Of a DNA stretch of 37,492 bases, positions 1-8,701 are shown in pieces. The DNA is from Arthrobacter sp. Leaf337 (lineage in GTDB: Bacteria > Actinomycetota > Actinomycetes > Actinomycetales > Micrococcaceae). Under the pieces are notes generated by a model that was not told the DNA's origin, did no database searches, and was given only the letters and a program-made list of their open reading frames with translations. The stretch lies in contig NZ_LMPC01000013.1 in assembly GCF_001423745.1 (NCBI RefSeq), forward strand, positions 12,864-50,355. Direction: 5' to 3'. How positions within the stretch are numbered: the stretch's first letter is position 1; every line of letters begins with the position of its first letter. A program made the position numbers and the translations under genes.

Positions 1-1
1 G

Positions 2-472
2 ATCTGGAAGCAGCGGTTCAGTATCGTCAAGGAGAAGGTTGCCGCGATGCGGGCCCTTTGGACCGAGGACGAAGCCAGTTACGAGGGCAAACACGTCCAT
101 CTCGCCCCGAGCTGGTCGTGGCCCAAGCCCCAGCAGGCAGGCGGCCCGGCAGTGTTCATCGGCGGCGCCGGTCCCACGACGTTCAAGCACGCCGCAGAAT
201 GGGCCGACGGCCTGTATATCGTTCCGCCGCCGGATGACCCCACGCTGGAAAAGACCCTCCCCAAATTCTGGGAAATCGTTGAGGAAGCGGGGCGCGACCC
301 GAAGACCATGCGAGTGGCCGTAGCGTCCGCACCGCCGGACCCCAAGGTGCTGGAGAAATACGCCGAACAAGGCATCGAAAGGGCCGTTCTCTGGATCGAC
401 CCGTCGGACCCAAGCCAGGCTTTCCAGAACCTGGAAGCCGCAGCGAAGGCCATGCGGGAATTCCAGCAGTAA
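2..472 (+). CDS. LLM-class (F420-type) flavin/deazaflavin oxidoreductase, C-terminal part
   Basis: The reading frame is open from base 2 and ends in TAA at 472, so the start lies outside the window and about 156 C-terminal residues are visible. The segment MRALWTEDEASYEG, followed by GKHV and later GGAGPTTFKHAAEWADG, is typical of luciferase-like monooxygenases of the F420-dependent group: an (alpha/beta)8 barrel with the cofactor phosphate held near the second motif. The ending FQNLEAAAKAMREF is also usual. Two genes downstream lies an NADPH:F420 reductase and then the F420 operon, so use of F420H2 rather than FMNH2 is likely but inferred. The substrate is unknown. A long hairpin follows 33 bases after the stop. 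Confidence 0.85.
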   Translation: MWKQRFSIVKEKVAAMRALWTEDEASYEGKHVHLAPSWSWPKPQQAGGPAVFIGGAGPTTFKHAAEWADGLYIVPPPDDPTLEKTLPKFWEIVEEAGRDPKTMRVAVASAPPDPKVLEKYAEQGIERAVLWIDPSDPSQAFQNLEAAAKAMREFQQ

Positions 473-504
473 CTGTTCTTCCTTCACTGCCGATAGCTTC
501 CCTG

Positions 505-558
505 ATCCCGTCATTGGCCGCGGACGGATTCTGCATCCGCGCCGGCCAATGACGGGAT
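505..558 (+). terminator. Long hairpin between LLM gene and npdG
   Basis: ATCCCGTCATTGGCC at 505-519 is matched exactly by GGCCAATGACGGGAT at 544-558. The stem continues inward with GCGGA/TCCGC after a 3-base bulge, giving about 20 base pairs. No real T tract follows, so it may be a factor-assisted terminator or an mRNA-processing hairpin. It separates the LLM gene from npdG. Confidence 0.55.
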
Positions 559-594
559 TGTCCAATTCAGTATCAACGAGCTCCAAGGATCCTC

Positions 595-1296
595 ATGCAA
601 CTCGACAACGTCCCGCGTCCCTCAATCGGAATTCTCGGCGGAACAGGAGCCCTCGGCGGTGGCCTCGCCTACCGCTGGGCCGCGGCCGGCCTCAAAGTCA
701 CCATTGGCTCCCGCAACGAAGAACGTGCCGCCGAGGCAGCAGCCCGGGTAAGCAGCGGCAGTCCAACAGCACATTCCGTCACCGGCACCGGCCTGATCGA
801 ATGCGCAGCAAACGCTGACATCGTGGTGGTCGCAGTCCCCTGGGAGGCCCACCGGGAAACGCTGGAACAGATTCGCGATGCCGCCCGCGGAAAGGTCGTG
901 ATCGATGTCGTCAATCCGTTGGCCTTTGATAAGGGCGGGGCGTATGCCCCTCGGGTAGAGGAGGGCAGCGCGGCGCAGCAGGCGCAGGCTGTACTCCCGG
1001 ATTCGCACGTTGTGGCAGCCTTCCACCACGTGTCGTCCGTCCTGCTTTCCGACCTCACAGCGGAAACCGTGGACACAGATGTCATGGTCCTGGGAGACGA
1101 CGCCGAAAGCACCAAAAAGGTCCAGGAGTTGGTACGCCTGATCCCCGGTATGCGTGGCATCTACGCCGGCAAGCTGCGCACGGCGGGTGCTGTGGAGGGT
1201 CTTACCGCCAACCTGATTGCCGTCAACCGCAGGTACAAGACGCACGCCGGAGTCGGCTTGACCAACGTCGAAGAGGTGGCGCATGCCAAGGCTTGA
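595..1296 (+). CDS. npdG: NADPH-dependent F420 reductase
   Basis: 233 residues. The protein interconverts NADPH/NADP+ and F420/F420H2 by hydride transfer and supplies reduced F420 to LLM enzymes in the cytosol. The N-terminus GILGGTGALGGGLAYRWA is the GxGxxG Rossmann loop of the Fno/NpdG family, followed by TIGSRN, the usual NADP 2'-phosphate-binding segment. ADIVVVAVPWEAH and VVIDVVNPL are further family blocks, as is the C-terminal region with TAGAVEGLTANLIAVNR. Length is normal for the family. ATG at 595 has AAGGA five bases upstream. The 3' end overlaps the next SDR gene by 14 bases, so the two are probably co-translated. The F420 biosynthetic operon 1.7 kb downstream supports the assignment. 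Confidence 0.9.
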   Translation: MQLDNVPRPSIGILGGTGALGGGLAYRWAAAGLKVTIGSRNEERAAEAAARVSSGSPTAHSVTGTGLIECAANADIVVVAVPWEAHRETLEQIRDAARGKVVIDVVNPLAFDKGGAYAPRVEEGSAAQQAQAVLPDSHVVAAFHHVSSVLLSDLTAETVDTDVMVLGDDAESTKKVQELVRLIPGMRGIYAGKLRTAGAVEGLTANLIAVNRRYKTHAGVGLTNVEEVAHAKA

Positions 1297-2029
1297 GGGC
1301 AAGGTGGCGCTGATCAGCGGCGCTGCCCAGGGCATGGGGGCCAGCCATGCGCGGGCCATCATCCAGCACGGCGGCAGCGTGGTGATCGGTGATGTCGACG
1401 ATGAACGCGGTAAGCTCTTTGCCGATTCTCTGGGGCCCCGCGCCAGATTCGTCCACCTCGACGTTCGCAACAGCGCCGACTGGGACGACGCGGTTGCAAT
1501 TGCTGTTCGCGAATTTGGCGGTTTGAATGTCCTCGTCAACAATGCCGGGGTGTTGAGGCACAACGGTGTTGAGCAATGTTCCGACGAGGAATGGGAACTC
1601 GTGCTTGGCATCAACCTCACAGGGGCATTCAAGGGGATCCGCGCAGCCGCCGGTGAGCTCAAGAAATCTTCGCCGTCGTCTGTCATCAACATCTCTTCCA
1701 CCGCAGGACTCAAAGGATTTGCCGGGTTCACCGCGTACGGAGCTTCCAAATGGGGCTTGCGCGGCCTGACAAAAAACGCCGCCATTGAACTGGCGCCGCA
1801 CGGCGTTCGCGTGAACTCCATACACCCGGGCAATATCAGGACCCAAATGATCGACGGCCTGTACATGGACTTCAGCCATGTACCCCAGGGCCGGGCCGGG
1901 GATCCACAGGAGATCAGCAACCTCGTGGTTCTCCTGGCCAGCGATGAAAGCTCATTTTCAACCGGAAGCGAATTCGTGGCCGACGGCGGCGAAACGACAG
2001 GGCTGCCAGCCATCGCGCAGGCCGAGTAA
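1283..2029 (+). CDS. Short-chain dehydrogenase/reductase
   Basis: 248 residues, classical SDR. The cofactor loop is SGAAQGMGASHA near residue 13, with NNAG near 89, SS in INISSTAG and the catalytic Y-x-x-x-K as YGASK near 153. The acidic D after the second strand (IGDVDDERG) suggests NAD(H). It resembles 3-alpha/20-beta-hydroxysteroid and cyclic-alcohol dehydrogenases, but the substrate cannot be read from sequence. ATG at 1283 has GAGG six bases upstream and lies inside the end of npdG, so the pair is translationally linked. A strong hairpin follows at 2058. Confidence 0.88.
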   Translation: MPRLEGKVALISGAAQGMGASHARAIIQHGGSVVIGDVDDERGKLFADSLGPRARFVHLDVRNSADWDDAVAIAVREFGGLNVLVNNAGVLRHNGVEQCSDEEWELVLGINLTGAFKGIRAAAGELKKSSPSSVINISSTAGLKGFAGFTAYGASKWGLRGLTKNAAIELAPHGVRVNSIHPGNIRTQMIDGLYMDFSHVPQGRAGDPQEISNLVVLLASDESSFSTGSEFVADGGETTGLPAIAQAE

Positions 2030-2057
2030 CCCGTCGAAAACGAATTCGGATGGCGAC

Positions 2058-2102
2058 ATGCCCAGGCGTTTGCCCCGCAAGGTGGGGAAGACGCCTGGGC
2101 AT
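2058..2102 (+). terminator. Hairpin terminator after SDR
   Basis: ATGCCCAGGCGT at 2058-2069 is an exact inverted match of ACGCCTGGGCAT at 2091-2102, with inner CCCC/GGGG pairing. It starts 29 bases after the SDR stop and ends before the TetR gene. The T-run is poor, so efficiency is uncertain. Confidence 0.6.
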
Positions 2103-2182
2103 TCGTTCCCGGCCACCGAACGCGACGGCCGGACGACTCCAGAGACTGACGCTTCCGACGTTGGAAGCGGAAATAGTAAGCA

Positions 2183-2200
2183 AACGTATGTCCGTGCGTT
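2183..2200. promoter_or_regulatory. Imperfect dyad upstream of TetR gene
   Basis: AACGTA, 6 bases, TGCGTT is an inverted repeat with one mismatch, 36 bases before the TetR start codon. It could be an autoregulatory operator. The pairing is short and no clear -35/-10 pair is visible, so this is tentative. Confidence 0.3.
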
Positions 2201-2235
2201 AAACTTGGGACATCGACGAAACGATAGGTGGCGAA

Positions 2236-2850
2236 ATGGTTGCAACGGCGGAACGCGGGACGGCGCAGGCCATCCGCGAAGAGGCGGCAAAGCTATTTTT
2301 TGAACGCGGTTACGACGCGACGAGCCTACGGCAGGTGGCTTCGGCAGTCGGCCTGATGGTGGGCAGTCTCTATAACCACATCGACAGCAAGGAACACCTG
2401 CTGCTGCAGATCATGGGCGGGATCATCGACGACCTGCTGGATAGCGCCCGAAAGGCGGTCATGGTGGACGGGGACGCCATCGACAAACTTGAGTCCGTGC
2501 TGGCTGCCCACCTGACCTTCCATGCGGAACGCGCCCAGGAAGTGTTCATCGGCAACGCCGAACTGCGATCGCTCTCCGACGGCGCCCGCCATGTGGTGAT
2601 CGAAAAGCGCCACGAATACGAACTGTTCCTCCAGGGACTGGTTGAGGACGCCGGCCGCGCAGGACTCGCCGACGTCATCGACGCCAAAATCCACGTCTAC
2701 AGCTTCGTGGCCCAGGCCACCCATATCGCCAGCTGGTTCAAACCCGGAGGACGGATGAACCTGGACGAGATCGTCGCCATCTACACCAAGCTGGCACTGC
2801 GCGAACTGAAGGTCGCCGACGCCGACGCCAGGGTCGACCAGCGAGGCTGA
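2236..2850 (+). CDS. TetR-family transcriptional regulator
   Basis: 204 residues. The N-terminal helix-turn-helix runs about residues 12-57 (AAKLFFERGYDATSLRQVA, then VGSLYNHIDSKEHLL). The remaining all-helical part would bind a ligand and dimerise. The HTH wording and the C-terminal layout resemble regulators of the KstR2/FadR-like group that sense acyl-CoA thioesters, but the ligand is not determinable. ATG at 2236 has AGGTGG five to ten bases upstream. It lies alone between two hairpins and faces the end of the F420 operon, so it is a candidate for controlling either the SDR/npdG genes or the palindrome at 8338 upstream of fbiA. Confidence 0.88.
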   Translation: MVATAERGTAQAIREEAAKLFFERGYDATSLRQVASAVGLMVGSLYNHIDSKEHLLLQIMGGIIDDLLDSARKAVMVDGDAIDKLESVLAAHLTFHAERAQEVFIGNAELRSLSDGARHVVIEKRHEYELFLQGLVEDAGRAGLADVIDAKIHVYSFVAQATHIASWFKPGGRMNLDEIVAIYTKLALRELKVADADARVDQRG

Positions 2851-2880
2851 CAGGGATTGCTGGCAAATCTGGCCCGCCGG

Positions 2881-2921
2881 AGCCCGGCCTTTTTTCCCTG
2901 ATCGGGTCAGAAGGCCGGGCT
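2881..2921. terminator. Bidirectional terminator between convergent TetR and F420 genes
   Basis: AGCCCGGCCTT at 2881-2891 is exactly complementary to AAGGCCGGGCT at 2911-2921, an 11-bp stem with a 19-base loop followed by TT on the plus strand. It lies between genes that converge, 30 bases past the TetR stop and 31 bases past the end of cofE. Confidence 0.75.
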
Positions 2922-2952
2922 TTCCAGGTATCGATCCCAGCCTCGTTCGGGG

Positions 2953-3753
2953 CTATTTGCCGCGAGGCCTCAAAGCAGTCGCGGCGTTCTGTCCATCCTT
3001 GTAGCCGTTGGAATATGCCTCGTCACTTCCAAGTCTGAACATGTCCTGTGCCGCTGGGCGGACCAGGCTGCGCGCTGAACCGGCAGGGGCTTCGATGTCT
3101 TCGAGGACCAGATGTCCCAGGCCTCGCACCAGCGCGACGGGGCATCCGCTGGATTTGCCTTTGACCAGGTCTGCCGCACCCGCGATTTCATCTGCGACGG
3201 CCGCCGCGGAGGCGAGAAGCAGGTTCCCGTGGGGGTCGCGGGTTCCCCGATAATCGTCAAGCACGCGCAGGCCGGCCGCGCCTATGGCCGCGTCTGTCTG
3301 GCCTTCGCGCCACGGCCGGCCGAGGGTATCGCTGAGTATCACTCCGATGGTAACGCCGAACTGCCGGCGCAGGTCTTCGCAGAGGCGCCGGGCGGAGTCA
3401 TCGGGATCGATAGGAAGAAGCAGGACGGTGCCCTCGGGGGTGTTGCTGTTGTCGACTCCGGCGGCCGCGAGTACCAGCCCTTGCCGGTTTTCGACAATAC
3501 GGGTCAGCCCGCCCGGGTAAGGCCTGCTGGCCACGAGGCGGACTGTCTCGGCGGTGATGGCGGCTTCACGGTCAGTGGCAGGAATCTGCCGGCCTTCGGC
3601 CTTGGAGACGATCTTGCTGGTGACGACCAATATGTCTCCGTCCTGGATCCCCTCGGCTGAGTTCACTAAGGCGGCACCAATGATGCCAGCGAGGTTGTCG
3701 TCGGAGGCAATCTCGGGGATGCCCTTAAGCGGGGTGATTAGAAGGCCGGACAT
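2953..3753 (-). CDS. cofE: Coenzyme F420-0:L-glutamate ligase (CofE domain only)
   Basis: 266 residues. The enzyme adds gamma-linked L-glutamates to F420-0 using GTP and divalent metal. [18 protein letters not shown] sequence ([20 protein letters not shown], residues about 140-159) is the family signature. The N-terminal PLKGIPEI, then [17 protein letters not shown] and the end [15 protein letters not shown], also match. Mycobacterial FbiB is about 450 residues because a C-terminal FMN-binding nitroreductase-like domain follows this point; here the protein stops about 20 residues later. ATG at 3753 has AAAGGA close upstream. It overlaps the end of cofC by 16 bases and is last in the operon. 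Confidence 0.92.
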   Translation of the reverse strand: MSGLLITPLKGIPEIASDDNLAGIIGAALVNSAEGIQDGDILVVTSKIVSKAEGRQIPATDREAAITAETVRLVASRPYPGGLTRIVENRQGLVLAAAGVDNSNTPEGTVLLLPIDPDDSARRLCEDLRRQFGVTIGVILSDTLGRPWREGQTDAAIGAAGLRVLDDYRGTRDPHGNLLLASAAAVADEIAGAADLVKGKSSGCPVALVRGLGHLVLEDIEAPAGSARSLVRPAAQDMFRLGSDEAYSNGYKDGQNAATALRPRGK

Positions 3754-4529
3754 GATTTCCTTTGCACGATGAGGTTTTCGGATAAGCGTGGGAAGGCGCC
3801 GTCGCCGGCTCGCGCGGGTTGGGACGACTGGAAGCGTGAGCAGATCAGGACAGCGCGGGTATTTTCGCCCACACCGACGCGGATTGCGGCGGCGAGATCA
3901 TCGACGGTGTCAACATCGGCCCGCAGCGTAGAGCCGTGCGGGATGGGTGACAAATGATGTGCCGCGGCTATGTGCGCGTCGCGGGAGCGATAACCGAAGA
4001 GAGGGCGAACCCGTGCGCCCGGCAGCGCTGAAATCATCGTGGTCCCGGTGCCGTTTCGGTCCTGGACAACAGTGAGCGGTTGATGCCCCGCACACTCGAG
4101 TGCATAGTCAAGGTCGGCGGCTGTCAGGCACGGCAAATCGGCTGTGATCGCAGCGACAGGAATGGCCCTGTCCAGCGATCGGGCGAACTCGATGCCGGCG
4201 TCGACAGCCGCATTGAGCCCGAGTCCCTGGTCTTCAAGCATCCGAATTTTCGGATGCGACATGACGGCGCCCGGGTCCGAAGACACGATAATGATGCGGC
4301 CAACACTCGCGGCGGCTGCGGCCGCCGCGACGGTATCGCGAAGAAACCCCAGGGCCAGCTCGCGTCGAAGAGGCGGATCTATTGTCACCGTCCCAGCACT
4401 GCCCCGAAGGCGGCTTTTGGCGCCTGATCCACCTTTGAAGGGCACGATCAGCGCCCAACTGGCGTTCTGGTTGCCTGGGATTATGGGCCCGCCTCCGGAG
4501 GCATTGGCGGGAGAGCCGCCGTTAGTCAT
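3738..4529 (-). CDS. cofC: 2-phospholactate/phosphoenolpyruvate guanylyltransferase (CofC/FbiD)
   Basis: 263 residues. The enzyme joins GTP with 2-phospholactate, phosphoenolpyruvate or a related acid to give the activated precursor used by FbiA. Visible blocks are [15 protein letters not shown] near residue 28, [11 protein letters not shown] near 103, ITADLPCL near 128, RNGTGTTM near 158, FGYRSRDAH near 178 and [11 protein letters not shown] near 203. These are the nucleotide-binding pieces of this small GT-A-like fold. The family is usually about 210-220 residues; this one has extra sequence at both ends, including about 35 residues after the normal GENTRAVL ending. ATG at 4529 has AAAGGA seven bases upstream. 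It follows fbiC by 30 bases. Which acid is used cannot be read from sequence. Confidence 0.9.
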   Translation of the reverse strand: MTNGGSPANASGGGPIIPGNQNASWALIVPFKGGSGAKSRLRGSAGTVTIDPPLRRELALGFLRDTVAAAAAAASVGRIIIVSSDPGAVMSHPKIRMLEDQGLGLNAAVDAGIEFARSLDRAIPVAAITADLPCLTAADLDYALECAGHQPLTVVQDRNGTGTTMISALPGARVRPLFGYRSRDAHIAAAHHLSPIPHGSTLRADVDTVDDLAAAIRVGVGENTRAVLICSRFQSSQPARAGDGAFPRLSENLIVQRKSCPAF

Positions 4530-4559
4530 CGGATGTTCCTTTCGTGGTTTGCGTAGCTG

Positions 4560-7184
4560 CTACTTCAGCGACAGGGGAAGCAGCCGAAGATTCTTGCCCG
4601 TGGCGGCGAATCCGGTGTCCGCGTTCTTGCGGGCGACAGCCAGACGTTCCTCCGATGGCGTTCCGTAGGTTGTAGTGCGCTGCAAAGGAATGCGGCCAAT
4701 GGAGCTGATCACGTCCTCGAGTTCCGAAACGGTCTTTTCGGAACCGTTGTCGGCGCCGGCCATGCGGCTGATTGTTTCTTCCATGAGAGTCCCGCCCAGG
4801 TCGTTGGCTCCTCCTTGAAGCATGAGCTGAGTGCCAACGGTGCCGAGCTTCACCCATGAGGTCTGGATGTGATCAATCCGGCCGTGCAACATCAGGCGGG
4901 CAACTGCATGGACGGCACGGTTTTCCTGCATCGTTGGTCCTGGTCGCGCAATGCCCGCAAGATAGACCGGGGCGTTGGTGTGGATGAAGGGCAACAGCAC
5001 GAACTCCGTGAATCCACCCGTTTCATCTTGAATCCTGGACAGGGCGCGCAGGTGTCCCACCCAGTGAGTCGGATTGTCGACGTGGCCGTACATCATCGTC
5101 GAACTGCTCCGGATGCCGAGCCGGTGCGCGGTGCTGACAATTTCGATCCACGTCGCGGCGGGGAGTTTTCCCTTAGTCAGCAGCCAGCGGACGTCGTCAT
5201 CGAGAATTTCCGCGGCGGTGCCCGGAATTGAATCGAGCCCGGCGGCGCGTGCCTCGGTCAGGAACTCCTCGAACGACATGCCAAGACGTGCCGCGCCGTT
5301 GACGATTTCCATCGGGCTGAAGGCGTGCAGGTGGATGTCGGGCTGCCGCTTCTTCACCTCGCGGGCAAGGTCGAAGTATGCCGTCCCGGGCAAATCGGGA
5401 TGGATGCCGCCCTGCATGCATATTTCAGTCGCGCCGATTGCCCAGGCTTCATCAACACGGTCCCCGACCTGTTTCATCGACAGGGTGTAGGCATCTGCAT
5501 CGGTTCGCCGCTGAGCGAAGGCGCAAAAACGGCAGCCCGTGTAGCAGACATTGGTGAAGTTGATATTCCTGTTGACGACATACCGCACTTCATCTCCGAC
5601 GGTCTGTTCCCGGACGGCGTCCGCCAGTGCGGCCAGTGCCTCCAGCTCCGGTCCTTCGGACGACAATAGCCGGAGGTATTCGGCATCTGAGAGTCCCGCC
5701 GGGTTGTTCTCCGCTCGGGCGAGCACCCGCCGGATCTCGCGGGCCTCGTGGCTGTCGGGGGAGTGGTTTGATCTGCGGCTGCCGGCTGCGTCCTCGCGAA
5801 GTGCAGCCCAGTCACCGTAGACGCCGTCGAAATCGCTCCGGCGGTCACCAGTGCGGCCTATAGTATCGATCTCCGTATGCAGATTGACCCGGCCCTGACC
5901 GACGGTACTCCATTCCACGTCGGGGTCCTGCCAAGGCAGTCCAGTGGGGTTGAGCCCCTCGATGGCCAGCCCGTCGGGGCTGGCCAGGGCACGGACGTGG
6001 GGCAGAATGCGCGGATCCAGCCACGGATCTTCTTCTTTCACGTAGCGCGGGTGGGCGGTGAGACGTTCGCGCAGCGTGAAGCCGCTGGCCGCCGTCAAAC
6101 GAGCAAGATCATCCAGATGGGGCCACGGGCGTTCAGGGTTGACGTGGTCAGGAGTGAGGGGGCTGACTCCGCCCCAGTCGTCGATCCCGGCGCTGATCAG
6201 GAGGGCCAGTTCGTCGGTGTCGGTGAGGTTCGGAGGGGCCTGGAGGCGCATCTTGGGTCCCAGTACGAGTCGAGTGACGGCGACGGCGGCCACGTACTCT
6301 TCCGTTTCAAGGTCTGGTGACGCCATCATGGCCGTTGCGTCTTTGGCCCGGAAGTTCTGGACGATGACTTCCTGGATGTTGCCGTAGCGGCGGTGGACGG
6401 CCCGGAGCGCGAAGATCGCGTCGACGCGCTCGGCGTAGTTTTCGCCGATTCCCAGCAGGACCCCTGTGGTAAACGGGATGCTGGAACGTCCCGCGTCTTC
6501 CAGTACCCGGAGCCGCAGGGCAGGTTCCTTGTCGGGGGAGCCGTAGTGCGGCCCGTCCTTCTCCGACCACAACCGTGTAGCCGTCGTCTCGAGCATCATT
6601 CCCATGGACGGTGCGACTGGTTTCAGCCGCTGGAGCTCCTCCCATGTCATGACGCCCGGGTTCAGATGCGGGAGCAGGCCGGTTTCTTCCAGAACCCTGA
6701 CCGCCATCGCACGGACGTAGTCCAGGGTTGAGTCATAGCCGTGGGCATCGAGCCATTCCCGTGCCGCCGGCCAGCGGTCCTCGGGTCGGTCCCCGAGGGT
6801 GAAGAGCGCTTCCTTGCACCCCAGTTCGGCGCCCTGGCGGGCGACGTCGAGGATTTCGTCCGGTGACATGAAGATGCCTTTTCCGGCCTTCTTTAGTTTG
6901 CCCGGAGTGCTTACGAAGGTGCAGTAATGGCAGCGGTCACGGCACAGGTGGGTTACGGGGATGAAAACCTTGCGTGAGTACGTGATGATGCCGGACTGGC
7001 CGGACTGTTCCAGGCCGGCATCGCGGACCCGAGATGCCGAAGCCATCAGCCGTTTGAGATTGTCTCCTCGGGCGTGAAGGAGAGTCTGTGCCTCGTCAGG
7101 GTTGAGTGTCACTCCATCATCGGCGCGGCGTAGTGCCCTCCGCATCGCACTGTCCGACGGGACAAACGTTTCCATCACGCTCAT
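4560..7184 (-). CDS. fbiC: 7,8-didemethyl-8-hydroxy-5-deazariboflavin (FO) synthase, CofG-CofH fusion
   Basis: 874 residues. It is a bifunctional radical SAM enzyme that builds the deazaflavin FO from tyrosine and 5-amino-6-ribitylaminouracil. The N-terminal CofG half has the iron-sulfur motif C81-RDR-C85-HY-C88 (CxxxCxxC). The C-terminal CofH half has C547-YTG-C551-RF-C554. Each half continues with normal family blocks, such as [11 protein letters not shown] in the first and [12 protein letters not shown] in the second. ATG at 7184 is preferred over an upstream in-frame TTG at 7190, because GGAG sits seven bases before the ATG. Both halves look intact. It is the second gene of the F420 operon, 70 bases after fbiA. 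Confidence 0.95.
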   Translation of the reverse strand: MSVMETFVPSDSAMRRALRRADDGVTLNPDEAQTLLHARGDNLKRLMASASRVRDAGLEQSGQSGIITYSRKVFIPVTHLCRDRCHYCTFVSTPGKLKKAGKGIFMSPDEILDVARQGAELGCKEALFTLGDRPEDRWPAAREWLDAHGYDSTLDYVRAMAVRVLEETGLLPHLNPGVMTWEELQRLKPVAPSMGMMLETTATRLWSEKDGPHYGSPDKEPALRLRVLEDAGRSSIPFTTGVLLGIGENYAERVDAIFALRAVHRRYGNIQEVIVQNFRAKDATAMMASPDLETEEYVAAVAVTRLVLGPKMRLQAPPNLTDTDELALLISAGIDDWGGVSPLTPDHVNPERPWPHLDDLARLTAASGFTLRERLTAHPRYVKEEDPWLDPRILPHVRALASPDGLAIEGLNPTGLPWQDPDVEWSTVGQGRVNLHTEIDTIGRTGDRRSDFDGVYGDWAALREDAAGSRRSNHSPDSHEAREIRRVLARAENNPAGLSDAEYLRLLSSEGPELEALAALADAVREQTVGDEVRYVVNRNINFTNVCYTGCRFCAFAQRRTDADAYTLSMKQVGDRVDEAWAIGATEICMQGGIHPDLPGTAYFDLAREVKKRQPDIHLHAFSPMEIVNGAARLGMSFEEFLTEARAAGLDSIPGTAAEILDDDVRWLLTKGKLPAATWIEIVSTAHRLGIRSSSTMMYGHVDNPTHWVGHLRALSRIQDETGGFTEFVLLPFIHTNAPVYLAGIARPGPTMQENRAVHAVARLMLHGRIDHIQTSWVKLGTVGTQLMLQGGANDLGGTLMEETISRMAGADNGSEKTVSELEDVISSIGRIPLQRTTTYGTPSEERLAVARKNADTGFAATGKNLRLLPLSLK

Positions 7185-7254
7185 GATCAAACTCCAGGGG
7201 TAGGGACAACAGGTTTTGCAGCCGGACGGCGCGGGTAGGGTGTCAAGGCTCTGA

Positions 7255-8277
7255 CTACAGGGGCGCGGGACGGGAAACGGAGGAAGCCATGGCCAGTGCT
7301 TCTGATGCCATGGCCGCGGTCGTGTGGATGTCCGTCATCCAGAGCGGGGCCACAGAGCCACGGATCCCAAGATCTTCAAGTGCAGGGACATATTCGGCAT
7401 CGGCGTCATCCATGAGCCACCCGTCCAGGACACCACCGCGGCTTCGGGCGCCGTAAAGGCCGGCCACCCCTAGCGCGGTAGCGTCGACGCCGACGGTCTC
7501 CAGGCATTGCTCTGCCATGCCGCGGACTGCTGTTCCGCCGATGATGGGGGAAAGGCCGACGACCGGGGCAGCCGTGCTGCGCAGGGCGTCACGGACGCCG
7601 GGTACTGCCAGGATGGTCCCCACCGAAACAACCGGGTTGGAAGGAGGGATAAGGATGACGTCCGCCGAACCGATGGCGTCGATAACCTCAGGTGTGGTGG
7701 TCGCCGAGTCCAGTCCCACTTGGATGAATTCTGTGACCGGGACGCCGGCACGGTAACGCACCCACCATTCCTCAAAATGGATCAGCTCACCGGCCTGATG
7801 TTCATCTATGTCCCGGGCCAGCCGAACATTTGTTTCGACTTGCCCGTCGCTCATCGGAAGGAGCCGAACTCCGGGACGCCAGCGCCGGCACAGTGCCTCA
7901 GTTGCTTGGGTCAGTGTGGCGCCTTCGCGGAGCATGTCGGTGCGGACAATGTGCGTACCCAGATCGAGGTCGCCAAGGGTGAACCAGTCCCATCCACGGC
8001 CGTAGGCGCTGATCTCAGCAGATGCCCGCCGGGTTTCGCCACTTCGGCCCCAGCCCTGATTCTCGTCGACTCCGCCACCCAACGTGTACATGATGGTGTC
8101 CAGATCCGGACAAACCCGGAGGCCGTTCAGCCACATGTCGTCCCCGGTGTTGGCAATGACATTGACGTCGACAGCGCTCTGGCCGGACTCAGCGGCGACT
8201 GCGGCAAGGTGCGCGAGCAGACCCCGAATGAAGCGGGCACCGCCAACACCACCGGCCAGAACCGTGATTCTCTTCAT
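7255..8277 (-). CDS. fbiA: 2-phospho-L-lactate transferase (FbiA/CofD)
   Basis: 340 residues. The protein transfers the phospholactyl-type group from the guanylyl-activated precursor to FO, giving F420-0 or dehydro-F420-0. Family marks are the N-terminal [35 protein letters not shown] near residues 43-61, [22 protein letters not shown] near 210 and [14 protein letters not shown] near 243. Length is close to other actinobacterial FbiA. It is first in the operon, with a promoter at 8361-8388. ATG at 8277 has only a weak ribosome site (GAGG 13 bases up), but the sequence begins at the conserved strand, so the start is sound. Confidence 0.93.
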   Translation of the reverse strand: MKRITVLAGGVGGARFIRGLLAHLAAVAAESGQSAVDVNVIANTGDDMWLNGLRVCPDLDTIMYTLGGGVDENQGWGRSGETRRASAEISAYGRGWDWFTLGDLDLGTHIVRTDMLREGATLTQATEALCRRWRPGVRLLPMSDGQVETNVRLARDIDEHQAGELIHFEEWWVRYRAGVPVTEFIQVGLDSATTTPEVIDAIGSADVILIPPSNPVVSVGTILAVPGVRDALRSTAAPVVGLSPIIGGTAVRGMAEQCLETVGVDATALGVAGLYGARSRGGVLDGWLMDDADAEYVPALEDLGIRGSVAPLWMTDIHTTAAMASEALAMASSVSRPAPL

Positions 8278-8337
8278 CGTGAAGCACCGACCTCTCCCGC
8301 AGCCTAAAGCAAGGAACTACAACGTTCCGATGCAAAC

Positions 8338-8388
8338 GAACAATCGCTTGTTCTCCAATAATGTTACCTGCGTCTCACGGGGTGTCAA
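8338..8388 (-). promoter_or_regulatory. Promoter and operator of the F420 operon
   Basis: On the minus strand TTGACA (8388-8383) and TAACAT (8366-8361) are separated by 16 bases, a near-consensus sigma-A promoter. The start of transcription would fall near 8354. Immediately there sits the palindrome GAACAAGCGATTGTTC (8353-8338), with six-base arms and a four-base centre. A repressor bound there would block initiation. The dyad differs at one defined position from the KstR2-type consensus AnCAAGnnCTTGnT as I recall it. The regulator is not proven. Confidence 0.7.
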
Positions 8389-8701
8389 CAACAGTGCGGT
8401 CCCTCGCGAACGTCATTTCCCAGAACATGGGCAACCCGCGGTGGACGGACACAACAGTGGTGGTGGAGAGTTTCCGGCCTGCGTCCATCCCCGTAGGGGC
8501 CGGTCCCTTACTCGACTAAACCGAGCCGGTATCTGTCTGAACCCCTGGGAGTGTGAGTGGAACGAAATGCGATGGCTCCCACGGCCGTTGTGCGACAGCC
8601 ATCAATGGCGGTTGGTGCTTGAACCAGCAGCATGCTGTACCTGCGGGCCGCCGTGCTTCGTTCCGCGGCGACGCTGGCGGAATTAGACCCATGCGGGTAC
8701 T
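8389..8701. other. Intergenic stretch, no gene seen
   Basis: This lies between the fbiA promoter and the end of the SDR gene. I see no convincing reading frame on either strand. The only structure noted is a short dyad CCCC-GTA-GGGG at 8489-8499, which may help end transcripts of the SDR cassette. Confidence 0.5.

Noticed and set aside
622..2013. 463-codon open frame on the minus strand opposite npdG and the SDR
   Set aside because: It is antisense to two well-supported genes; the composition is that of a GC-rich shadow frame with no family motif.
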